Source: Streptomyces sp. GKU 895 (GTDB lineage Bacteria; Actinomycetota; Actinomycetes; Streptomycetales; Streptomycetaceae). From it: a DNA stretch of 42,523 nt. This document shows, piece after piece, positions 32,535 through 40,698 of the stretch. The notes beneath the pieces are model-generated. The model worked only from the letters and a program-made list of their open reading frames with translations. It was not told the origin of the DNA and made no database searches. Both the position numbers and the translations under genes were made by a program. The stretch covers positions 1-42,523 of the forward strand of contig MWJO01000076.1 of the NCBI GenBank assembly GCA_002027195.1. The letters are read 5' to 3'. Position 1 is the stretch's first letter; each line of letters starts with the position of its first letter.

Positions 32535-34149
32535 TCAGCGGCCCAGCGCCCGGCGGCCGCGGCCCTGGGAGAGGACCGGGAGGTTGCGGGACTGGCCGTT
32601 GTCGCGGGGGGGCCGACTCCTCCAGGCGCAGGGCGAGGGCGGGGCAGCGGCGCACCGCGCGCAGGGCCTTCGCCTCGGCGTAGCGGGGGACCTGGGCCTG
32701 GGCGACCGTGGGGAAGCCGTCGGCGCCGAGCTCGAAGACCTCGGGGAGGATGTCGGCGCACAGACCGTGGCCGCGGCACAGCGTCCAGTCGACGTAGATC
32801 TTCTGACGGCTGGGGCCGTTCTCCTCGGCCTCGCCGCCGCCGGGGATACCCACCGGGGTCTTGCCGCCCTCGAAGAGCGGCAGAACGCCCTCCACGGGCC
32901 GTCCGCAGCCGTTTCCGAGGACGTGGGCGGCGAGGTCGTCGGTGAACGCCTTGATGGTCGACTCCAGGAACATCGCGGAGCCGTCCGGGTGCGAGCACGC
33001 GCCGCGCCGCTTCACGTTCTTGGCGACCTGCTTGAGCGCCTCCAGGGCGGCCGGGCCGCCGCCGTTGAGGATGTCCTCCATGCCGCGCGCGGCGGCCGGC
33101 AGTCCGAGGTAGCAGGGGCCGCACTGGCCCGCGCTCTCCTCGGCCAGCCACTTGGCCACCATCAGGGACTCGCCCAGCGGGCAGGTGTCCTGGCTGATCG
33201 GCAGGATCGCGCCCGCGCCGAGCGAACCGCCCACCGCGTCCAGGGAGTTGCGGGAGACGATCGCCTCGTTGACCGTCGCCGCGTCGATCCACTTGCCGTG
33301 GTAGCCGCCGGTCAGCACACCCTGCGGGACCGGCGGGGCGCCGGCGAGCTGGAGGACGTAGCGCAGCGGCACGCCCGTGGGGACCTCGATGACCATGGGG
33401 CGGGCGACCGCGCCGGAGACCGTGAGCATGACGGTGCCGGGCTCGTCGTACAGGCCGGTGTTGCCGTAGCGCTCGGGGCCGATGCGGGCGGCGATCGCCA
33501 GCTGGGCGAAGGTCTCGGCGTTCGACAGCAGGGTCGGGGCGCCGCCGACGCCGTTCTGGGAGGCGCTGACCTTGCGGCCGGGCGGGATCGCCGGGCCGCC
33601 GTCGATGGAGCGGATCAGCGAGGCCGCGGCTCCGGTGACCATACGGACGGGATTGCGCTGCACGCGCGCGCGGAGAGCCGATCTGCGGCCGTTGCTCAGC
33701 CCGCGTTCGGCGAGCGCGGCCTCCATGGAACGCTGCGTGGACTCCCGGGTGACCCCCACCACGAGCGTGCGGGCACCCAGGGCCTCGGCGGCCAGCAGGG
33801 CGCCGTCCAGGATGAGGTGCGGGGCACGGTTGATGAGCACCGTGTCCTTGCGGCACGCCGGTTCGTCCTCGCTGCCGTTGACGACGACGACGGGCCGTAC
33901 CCCGCGCTTGATGGCCGCCTCGGCGACCGAGCGCAGCTTCTTGTGGAAGGGGAAGCCCGCGCCGCCGCGGCCCTTCAGGTTGATGTTCTCGGCGAGCTTC
34001 GCGAGTTGCTCGCCGCCCAGGGGTTCGAGCGGCCCGTGCACCTTCAGGTGCATGGGCAGATCGAGTCTTTCGACAAGGTCGAAGCCCGACGTGAGCTGGG
34101 GAAGACCGACCACGCGGACTTCTGGGACGTCGGGCAGGGCCTCGTTCAC
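32535..34149 (-). CDS. NuoF-like flavoprotein fused to a CxxHxxC ferredoxin (C terminus probably frame-shifted)
   Basis: A roughly 540-residue soluble electron-transfer protein. The N-terminal two thirds resemble NuoF: KGRGGAGFPFHKK (FMN/NADH loop), VVVNGSEDEPACRKD, an SLBB domain, and the 4Fe-4S region. There the canonical ESCGxCxPC reads ESAGQCGPC with GACSHP later, so one cluster Cys is Ala. Residues about 455-515 form a single-cluster ferredoxin (DWTLCRGHGLCADILPEVFEL ... RRCPALAL). As written the frame runs on to 32431 through two terminators. A 7-G run at 32606-32612, one base too long, explains this; repaired, it ends RDNGQSRNLPVLSQGRGRRA-type at TGA 32537-32535. Start GTG 34149 overlaps the stop of the cytochrome gene (GTGA), so they are coupled. 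Confidence 0.82.
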
Positions 34150-35433
34150 CTATAGCCTCCGGAAGGCATGTTCCAAGGTTCGCCCGAGCCCGGTGCGCCG
34201 AAGTCGTAGGGCTCACCGGGCGGTGGATCAGTGGCGGGACCGCTGTTGTACGTGTCGTTCGAGTAGTACGCGCCGGAAACGGTGTTCGACTCACCGGTGT
34301 CGTACACGTCACTCGTGCCGTATCCGGGTGTGTCCGTATTGCGGTAGGTCGGGATGTTGTATCCGGTGTCCTGGAGCGGGTCGTAGGCGGACGGGGGCGC
34401 CTCGCCGACCGGGGGCGGGGACGGGATCGGCCAGCTGCCCGAGGTGCTGCCGCCGCTGTCGTAGCGGGGCATGGCCTCCGTGGTCTGAAGATCCAGCGGC
34501 AGGTCCATGCGGGCGGTCTGGTCGGCGGCGCCGTAGGACGGCTGCTGCGGGATGCGCGAGGTCGGGGTGACGGCCCGGTAGGCGGCGCGAAGCCGTTCGC
34601 GGGTTCCGGGGCCGGGGCGGGGGCGTCGTAGGGGGTGCCGTGCGCGGCTGTGCGGCGCGGGCGTTCTCGTAGCCGGGCAGCGCGGAGGTGGAGGCCTCGG
34701 CGACCCGGGCCCGGCTCGCGTCCAGCTCCTCGCGGCCCGGCCGCTCCTCGGTGCCCAGGATCGCCTGGATGCGGTCGGCGACCTTGCGCTTGACCGGGCG
34801 GGGCGCCGAGCGCAGGGCGAGCGCGGCCATGACGCCGGCCAGGGAGAGGCCGTAGAGGATCACGAAGATCGGCTTCGCCTGGCGACCCGCGTAGAGGCCG
34901 TGGATCAGGGCGAAGCACCAGGCCGGGTAGGCCAGCATGTGCATGGCGCGCCAGCGGGCCGCGACCGGTGCCGGGGAGGCGAACTGGTTGCGCAGGGCGC
35001 CGGTGATGCCCACGAAGATCATCAGCAGGCCGGCCAGCGAGCCGAGGCCGATCAGGCCTCCGATGCCGGTGACGCCGAGCGAGAACGGGATGAGCGCGCC
35101 GATCAGCTGCGTGTGGTCGAGGGCGACCTTCGTGGTGATGTGCAGCAGCAGGAAGGCGATCGAGCCGACGGCGGTCGTGCGGTGCACGGCCTGGCCGATG
35201 ATCCGCTGTTTGGGGTTGAGGAAGATCCGGTCCTGGGCGACCAGACCCCAGATCACCGAGCAGCTGAGGGAGACGAGGGACAGCACGCCCGCGCCGAAGT
35301 TCAGGAAGTCACGGACCGTGTCACCTCCTACCAGCACGAACACGGGTATGAAGAGCAGAGCGACAGCCGTCGCCATGCCGTAGGCCGAGCGGCCGGGCCT
35401 GGGAAGCGAGCTGTTACTTCGACGAGGGTTCAT
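34146..35433 (-). CDS. ferric-reductase-like membrane cytochrome with long disordered tail (frame interrupted twice)
   Basis: The N-terminal 230 residues have six membrane helices like the ferric reductase/YedZ heme domain. Two His pairs spaced 14 and 13 residues (VHRTTAVGSIAFLLLH and MHMLAYPAWCFALIH) are the expected heme ligands. A cytosolic tail of nearly 200 residues follows, rich in Pro, Tyr, Ser, Thr, Asn and Asp (GYNIPTYRNTDTPGYG...). Two missing bases near 34652-34654 and 34585-34587 break the tail; repaired length about 429. ATG 35433 has GGAG 8 bases upstream. The downstream NuoF-ferredoxin protein likely feeds electrons to this cytochrome; the acceptor outside (metal, quinone or protein) is unknown. 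Confidence 0.8.
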
Positions 35434-35671
35434 GGGGGCAACTCCGAGCAGTTCGGGTAGGCGGTCCCGCTGCCGCACTCTAAGTGGAGCCATACCGATC
35501 GGTACGGGATTTGAGTTATTGCGCTGTTACCAAAAGGCCGTGGGGTCGTTGTGTTGTCCCTTTAGGGGGCGTTACGCGAAGTAACTTTTGACGTTTGTTC
35601 AGTTCGGTACCCGATGTCCGGGGCCATAGGAGGCATACGTACGTGCGTCGCAGCTTGCTCAATGGCTGCGG
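35434..35671. other. divergent intergenic region between the cytochrome gene and the leuS leader
   Basis: No gene. It is AT-richer than the surroundings (35500-35600). It holds ACCGATCGGT (35496-35505, palindrome), TTGACG (35588-35593) without a matching -10, and AGGAGG (35628-35633) followed 9 bases later by GTG 35643, which opens a 66-codon frame running through the leuS terminator. Promoters for the cytochrome operon must lie here. Confidence 0.5.
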
Positions 35672-35677
35672 TACCCT
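35672..35677 (+). promoter_or_regulatory. -10 element for the leuS leader
   Basis: TACCCT ends 6 bases before the ATG of the leader peptide at 35684, the same arrangement as at proA. No clear -35. Confidence 0.55.
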
Positions 35678-35683
35678 GACGCC

Positions 35684-35722
35684 ATGCGTGCCGTACGCCT
35701 TCTGCTTAGCGAGCCGCGCTGA
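35684..35722 (+). CDS. leucine-rich leader peptide of leuS
   Basis: A 12-codon ORF, MRAVRLLLSEPR, with three consecutive leucine codons (CTT CTG CTT). CTT is rare in this GC-rich genome. It probably starts leaderless from TACCCT six bases upstream. The stop codon lies in the left arm of a long hairpin that is followed by an intrinsic terminator and then leuS. This is the layout of ribosome-mediated attenuation: scarce charged tRNA-Leu would stall the ribosome at codons 6-8. No direct homologue is known to me, so function rests on position and composition. Confidence 0.65.
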   Translation: MRAVRLLLSEPR

Positions 35723-35794
35723 TCAGTCCCGACCGCCGGACGAGCCGGCCGGTCGGAGTCAGCGCGGCGTCCCCTCCTGTGCGAGGGGATTTTT
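35713..35794 (+). promoter_or_regulatory. leuS attenuator: long hairpin and intrinsic terminator
   Basis: GCCGCGCTGA (35713-35722) pairs with TCAGCGCGGC (35759-35768), and inside it CCGACCG (35729-35735) with CGGTCGG (35750-35756) and CCGG with CCGG. Directly after comes TCCCCTC-CTGTGC-GAGGGGA (35770-35789) and TTTTT (35790-35794), a classical terminator 54 bases before the leuS ATG. I could not identify the competing antiterminator by eye. Confidence 0.75.
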
Positions 35795-35848
35795 CGTTTC
35801 CGGAACGAGACAGCCGCTGGCAGAGACGATCGATGGAGCTTGAGGATC

Positions 35849-38722
35849 ATGAGCGAGACGAACCCCGCCGCTGCCGCCGAGGTGGCCGCGCCGCACCGCT
35901 ACACGGCCGCCGTCGCGGCCGAGATCGAGGCACGCTGGCAGGACTTCTGGGACACCGAGGGTACGTACGCCGCACCGAACCCCAAGGGTGACCTGGCGGG
36001 CGATCCGGAGCTGGTCGCCAAGCCCAAGAAGTTCATCATGGACATGTTCCCGTACCCCTCCGGTGCGGGCCTGCACGTCGGCCACCCGCTGGGCTACATC
36101 GCCACCGACGTCTTCGCCCGCTTCCAGCGGATGACCGGCCACAACGTCCTGCACACCCTGGGCTTCGACGCCTTCGGCCTGCCCGCCGAGCAGTACGCGG
36201 TGCAGACCGGCACGCACCCGCGGGTCTCCACCGAGGCCAACATCGAGAACATGAAGACCCAGCTGCGCCGGCTGGGCCTGGGCCACGACAAGCGCCGGTC
36301 GTTCGCCACGATCGACCCCGAGTACTACAAGTGGACCCAGTGGATCTTCCTGCAGATCTTCAACTCCTGGTACGACGACGAGGCCAGGAAGGCCCGCCCG
36401 ATCGCCGAGCTGGTCGCCCAGTTCGAGTCCGGTGAGCGCGCCGTACCGGGACACACGCGCGCGTGGAACGAGCTGACCGCCGCCGAGCGTGCCGACGTCC
36501 TGGGCGAGTTCCGCCTGGCCTACGCCTCCGACGCGCCCGTCAACTGGTGTCCCGGCCTGGGCACCGTGCTGGCCAACGAGGAGGTCACCGCCGACGGCCG
36601 TTCCGAGCGCGGCAACTTCCCCGTCTTCAAGGCCAAGCTGCGGCAGTGGAACATGCGGATCACCGCCTACGCCGACCGGCTGCTGGACGACCTGGACGCC
36701 CTGGACTGGCCCGAGGCGATCAAGCTGCAGCAGCGCAACTGGATCGGCCGCTCCGAGGGCGCCCGCGTCGACTTCCCGATCGACGGCGAGAAGATCACCG
36801 TCTTCACCACCCGCCCCGACACCCTGTTCGGCGCGACCTACATGGTGCTGGCCCCCGAGCACCCGCTGGTCGAGAAGTTCACCCCGGCCGCCTGGCCCGA
36901 GGGCACCCGCGACGTGTGGACCGGCGGTCACGCCACCCCGGCCGAGGCCGTCGCCGCGTACCGCGCACAGGCCGCCTCCAAGTCCGACGTGGAGCGGCAG
37001 GCCGAGGCCAAGGACAAGACCGGCGTCTTCATCGGCTCGTACGCCACCAACCCCGTGAACGGCGAGCAGATCCCCGTCTTCATCGCCGACTACGTGCTGA
37101 TGGGCTACGGCACCGGCGCGATCATGGCCGTCCCGGCGGGTGACCAGCGCGACTTCGAGTTCGCGCGCGCCTTCGAGCTGCCGATCACCTGCATCGTCGA
37201 GCCGACCGACGGCCGCGGCACGGACACCTCCACGTGGGAGGACGCCTTCGCCTCGTACGACGCGAAGATCATCAACTCCTCCGGCGAGGGCGTCTCCCTG
37301 GACGGCCTGCCGGTCGCCGAGGCCAAGGCGCGCATCACCGAGTGGCTGGAGCGGACCGGCGTCGGCGAGGGCACCGTCAACTTCCGGCTGCGCGACTGGC
37401 TGTTCAGCCGGCAGCGCTACTGGGGCGAGCCCTTCCCGATCGTCTACGACGAGGACGGCATCGCGCACTCGCTGCCCGAGTCGATGCTGCCGCTGGAGCT
37501 GCCCGAGGTCGAGGACTACTCGCCCCGCACCTTCGACCCGGAGGACGCGGACACCTCCCCGGAGACCCCGCTGTCCCGCAACGAGGACTGGGTCAACGTC
37601 ACCCTGGACCTGGGCGACGGACCGAAGAAGTACCGCCGCGAGACCAACACCATGCCCAACTGGGCCGGTTCCTGCTGGTACGAGCTGCGCTACCTGGACC
37701 CGCACAACGACCAGAAGCTGGTCGACCCCGAGATCGAGCAGTACTGGATGGGCCCGCGCGCGGGTCAGCCGCACGGCGGTGTCGACCTGTACGTGGGTGG
37801 CGCCGAGCACGCCGTGCTGCACCTGCTGTACGCGCGCTTCTGGTCCAAGGTGCTGTTCGACCTGGGCCACGTCTCCTCCGCGGAGCCGTTCCACAAGCTG
37901 TTCAACCAGGGCATGATCCAGGCCTTCGTCTACCGCGACAGCCGTGGCTTCCCGGTGCCCGCCGAGGAGGTGGAGGAGCGCGACGGCGCCTTCTACCACC
38001 AGGGCGAGAAGGTCACCAAGCTGCTGGGCAAGATGGGCAAGTCCCTGAAGAACGCGGTCACGCCCGAGTCCATCTGCGAGGAGTACGGCGCCGACACCCT
38101 GCGCCTGTACGAGATGGCCATGGGCCCGCTGGACGTCTCCCGGCCGTGGGACACGCGCGCGGTGGTCGGCCAGTTCCGGCTGCTGCAGCGGCTGTGGCGC
38201 AACGTCGTCGACGAGACGACCGGTGAGGTGACCGTCGTCGACACCGAGGCCGACGAGGACACCCTGCGGGCGCTGCACAAGGCCATCGACGGCGTACGGC
38301 AGGACCTGGAGGGCATGCGGTTCAACACCGCCATCGCCAAGGTCACCGAGCTGAACAACCACCTGACCAAGGCGGGCGGCGCGGTGCCGCGCTCGGTCGC
38401 CGAGTCGCTGGTGCTGCTGGTCGCCCCGCTGGCCCCGCACATCGCCGAGGAGCTGTGGCGCAAGCTGGGGCACACCGACTCGGTGGTCCACCGGGACTTC
38501 CCGGTCGCCGACCCGGCGTACGTCGTGGACGAGACCGTGACCTGCGTCGTGCAGATCAAGGGCAAGGTCAAGGCCCGTCTGGAGGTCTCGCCGGCCATCT
38601 CCGACGAGGAGCTGGAGAAGGTGGCGCTGGCCGACGACAAGGTCGTGGCGGCGCTGGACGGGGCGGGCATTCGCAAGGTGATCGTGCGGGCGCCGAAGCT
38701 GGTGAACATCGTTCCGGCGTAA
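35849..38722 (+). CDS. leuS: leucyl-tRNA synthetase
   Basis: Complete class I enzyme of 957 residues that charges tRNA-Leu. MFPYPSGAGLHVGHPLGY holds the HIGH motif (HVGH, about residue 76); GFDAFGLPAEQYA follows; the CP1 editing domain occupies about 240-440 (TTRPDTLFGATYMVLAPEHPL, with VPAGDQRDFEFA); the zinc-region variant and LFSRQRYWGEPFPI follow; KMSKS reads KMGKS (LGKMGKSLKNAV, about 727); the anticodon-binding and C-terminal domains complete the protein. ATG 35849 is preferred; GGAG and GAGG lie upstream. It is the only gene behind the leader/terminator described, and has its own terminator. Confidence 0.98.
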   Translation: MSETNPAAAAEVAAPHRYTAAVAAEIEARWQDFWDTEGTYAAPNPKGDLAGDPELVAKPKKFIMDMFPYPSGAGLHVGHPLGYIATDVFARFQRMTGHNVLHTLGFDAFGLPAEQYAVQTGTHPRVSTEANIENMKTQLRRLGLGHDKRRSFATIDPEYYKWTQWIFLQIFNSWYDDEARKARPIAELVAQFESGERAVPGHTRAWNELTAAERADVLGEFRLAYASDAPVNWCPGLGTVLANEEVTADGRSERGNFPVFKAKLRQWNMRITAYADRLLDDLDALDWPEAIKLQQRNWIGRSEGARVDFPIDGEKITVFTTRPDTLFGATYMVLAPEHPLVEKFTPAAWPEGTRDVWTGGHATPAEAVAAYRAQAASKSDVERQAEAKDKTGVFIGSYATNPVNGEQIPVFIADYVLMGYGTGAIMAVPAGDQRDFEFARAFELPITCIVEPTDGRGTDTSTWEDAFASYDAKIINSSGEGVSLDGLPVAEAKARITEWLERTGVGEGTVNFRLRDWLFSRQRYWGEPFPIVYDEDGIAHSLPESMLPLELPEVEDYSPRTFDPEDADTSPETPLSRNEDWVNVTLDLGDGPKKYRRETNTMPNWAGSCWYELRYLDPHNDQKLVDPEIEQYWMGPRAGQPHGGVDLYVGGAEHAVLHLLYARFWSKVLFDLGHVSSAEPFHKLFNQGMIQAFVYRDSRGFPVPAEEVEERDGAFYHQGEKVTKLLGKMGKSLKNAVTPESICEEYGADTLRLYEMAMGPLDVSRPWDTRAVVGQFRLLQRLWRNVVDETTGEVTVVDTEADEDTLRALHKAIDGVRQDLEGMRFNTAIAKVTELNNHLTKAGGAVPRSVAESLVLLVAPLAPHIAEELWRKLGHTDSVVHRDFPVADPAYVVDETVTCVVQIKGKVKARLEVSPAISDEELEKVALADDKVVAALDGAGIRKVIVRAPKLVNIVPA

Positions 38723-38741
38723 GACCCCTTAAGGGTCGGGT

Positions 38742-38784
38742 ACGGGCAGGTTCGGGGTTCTTCTGGAACTTCGGGCCTGCCCGT
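38742..38784 (+). terminator. terminator of leuS
   Basis: ACGGGCAGG (38742-38750) and CCTGCCCGT (38776-38784), 9-bp perfect stem with inner GTTC/GAAC. A smaller GACCC/GGGTC hairpin overlaps the stop region just before it. Confidence 0.75.
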
Positions 38785-38841
38785 CGCGTTTACCGTTGAA
38801 GAGAGGCGCGGAGCCTCGCGCCCGGTCGGAGGAGGAGCGCT

Positions 38842-39592
38842 GTGGAGGCACTGTTGACGGTCGTCGCTCTGCTTTTCGTATTCCTCCTGGTGCTGGGCGC
38901 CTACGCCACCGTGAAGGCCGTCGGCGCCGCCAAGCGGGGCGTGGACCGCACGATCACCCAGGCCCGGCGCACCGTCGAGGACCACACCCTGCGCGCCAAG
39001 TCCATGGTGCAGCCCGGCCCGGCGGGCCAGGTCGCCCAACTGCGGCTGAAACTGCGCACCTCCATGCGCGCGACCCAGGACGCGCTGCACGCGGGCGTGG
39101 CCGAGGACGAGTCCCTCAGGGAGTCCCTCGCCCTGTTCGAGCGGCTGAGCGCGCACGGCCACGAACTGGACGCCGAACTGCGCCGGCTGGAGTCCGAACC
39201 GGACCGCGCGACCCTCGCCGAGCGGCTGCCCGCCCTGCGCGAGCGCACCGAGACCATCACCCGGTCCGCGGACTCCCTGCGCTGGGCCGCGCGGGACCGG
39301 GCCCGCCGTTTCGCGGACGACGACCTGGACTCGCTGAGCACCCAGATCGACATGGAGGCCGGCGCGCTGCGGCACTGGACCACGAGCGAGCCGTCGGACC
39401 CCGCCACCGCGCAGTCCTCGCCGCCCTGGCCCGAGGCCCCCGCTGACGGCTCCAGCTCCCAGCAGACCTGGCCGCAGACCCCCCGGTCCCCGTACGGCCG
39501 AGGAACCGACACAGGCCGCCGCCATCACTCCACCGACCACCCGCCCCACCTACCCCTGGCAGAAGAAGCCCCGCCCCGAGAGCACGACTTGA
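38842..39592 (+). CDS. single-pass coiled-coil membrane protein (C-terminal frameshift suspected)
   Basis: A protein of about 250 residues. An N-terminal membrane anchor (LLTVVALLFVFLLVLGAYATV, residues 4-24) is followed by about 155 helical residues with Arg/Glu/Leu heptads (QVAQLRLKLRTSMRATQDAL, SLALFERLSAHGHELDAELR) and a Pro/Ser/Thr-rich tail. In the written frame the ORF runs to 39654 with a His/Pro-rich end; a one-base insertion near 39486-39496 would restore AEEPTQAAAITPPTTRPTYP and stop at TGA 39590-39592, just before a hairpin. GGAGGAGG precedes GTG 38842. Function unknown; a membrane scaffold is plausible. Confidence 0.7.
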
Positions 39593-39603
39593 TCCGGCCA
39601 CGG

Positions 39604-39621
39604 CCCTCCCCGCCGGGAGGG
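39604..39621 (+). terminator. small hairpin before degV
   Basis: CCCTCCC (39604-39610) and GGGAGGG (39615-39621) with a CGCC loop; no T-run. It falls after the corrected stop of the coiled-coil gene. Confidence 0.5.
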
Positions 39622-39651
39622 GTCGGACTGCCGCCCGGGCGCTACGCCAGG

Positions 39652-39657
39652 TAACCT
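39652..39657 (+). promoter_or_regulatory. -10 element of a leaderless degV promoter
   Basis: TAACCT ends 7 bases before ATG 39665, with no ribosome-binding site between. Confidence 0.5.
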
Positions 39658-39664
39658 CCAGCTC

Positions 39665-40509
39665 ATGTCCCGCCATGTCGCGATCGTCACCGATTCAACG
39701 GCCTACCTGCCGCCGCGGACGATGGAGCGTCACGGCATCACGGCGGTGCCGCTGACCGTGGTCCTCGGCGACCAGGCACTCGAAGAGGGCACCGAGATCT
39801 CGACCCGGTCCCTGGCCCAGGCGCTCCAGAAGCGGCGACCGGTCACCACCTCCCGCCCGAGCCCGCAGCTCTTCGCGGAGACCTATCGCAGGGTGGCCGA
39901 GACCGGTGCCGCCGGAATCGTCTCCCTCCACCTCTCCGCCGAACTCTCCGGCACCTACGACGCGGCCGTTCTCGCGGCCCGTGAGGCGCCGGTGCCGTGC
40001 GGGTCGTGGACACCGGGATGATCGCCATGGCCCTCGGCTTCTGCGCGCTCGCGGCGGCCGAGACCGCGGAGGCGGGGGGGACGGTGGACGAGGCGGTCAC
40101 GGCGGCGGAGAAGCGGGCCGCGGGTACCTCCGCCTACTTCTACGTCGACACCCTCGACTATCTGCGCCGCGGTGGCCGGATCGGTGCGGCGCAGGCCCTC
40201 TTCGGCTCCGCGCTCGCGGTCAAGCCGCTGCTTCAGCTGCAGGGCGGCCGCATCGAACCGCTGGAGAAGGTGCGTACGGCGTCGAAGGCGATCGCGCGCC
40301 TGGAGGAGATCGTGGCCGACCGGGCCGGGAGCGCCCAGGTCGACATCGCGGTGCACCATCTCGCCGCCCCCGACCGGGCGTCGGCCCTGGCGGACCGGCT
40401 GCGGGTGCGGGTGCCCGGGCTGGCGGACCTGCATGTGAGCGAGGTCGGGGCGGTGATCGGGGCGCATACGGGGCCTGGGTTGCTGGGGGCTGTGGTCTCG
40501 CCTCGGTGA
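39665..40509 (+). CDS. DegV family fatty-acid-binding protein (frame interrupted)
   Basis: A fatty-acid-binding protein of the DegV/FakB family; FakB proteins present fatty acids to the kinase FakA for phosphorylation. Visible: HVAIVTDSTAYLPP, EGTEISTRSLAQAL, TSRPSPQLF (lipid-contact TSxPS), VSLHLSAELSGTYDAA, TSAYFYVDTLDYLRRGGRIG and LFGSALAVKPLLQLQGGRI. The frame breaks at 39995-39997 where one base is missing (EAPVPVRVVDTGM restored); repaired length is 281 residues, normal for the family. The start follows TAACCT closely, so the message may be leaderless. No FakA homologue is in the window. Confidence 0.92.
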
Positions 40510-40621
40510 CGGTGGCCCTGCGGGGTCAGCGGGTTGTTGGTGGGCTGGGTTCGGTTGGGGTGCTGGGCTGGGTTGGGCCGGGTTGGGCTGGGGGTGTCCG
40601 TCACCCGTGTGAGTGGTGGAG

Positions 40622-40630
40622 TTATCCACA
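40622..40630 (+). promoter_or_regulatory. DnaA-box-like sequence
   Basis: TTATCCACA, the classical DnaA nonamer, stands alone between degV and comEA, next to a G-rich stretch of GGGTTGG-type repeats (40545-40595). There is no cluster of boxes, so this is not an origin. It may titrate DnaA or be chance. Confidence 0.35.
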
Positions 40631-40698
40631 ACTGGGTGGTTGTCCCCGGGAATTGAGCAAGATCATCGCGGCTGGGTGATGTGCCCGATCCTCGTCGC

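Noticed and set aside
35643..35843. A 66-codon gene before leuS
   Set aside because: It has AGGAGG upstream but runs through the intrinsic terminator and its product looks random; kept only as an alternative to the 12-codon leader.
35759..38491. A 910-codon minus-strand frame opposite leuS
   Set aside because: It mirrors leuS codons, is rich in Val/Gly/Leu/Asp without motifs, and has no ribosome-binding site; leuS itself is unmistakable.
40622..40630. Replication origin near the DnaA box
   Set aside because: A single box, no cluster, and no dnaA, dnaN or parAB genes nearby.
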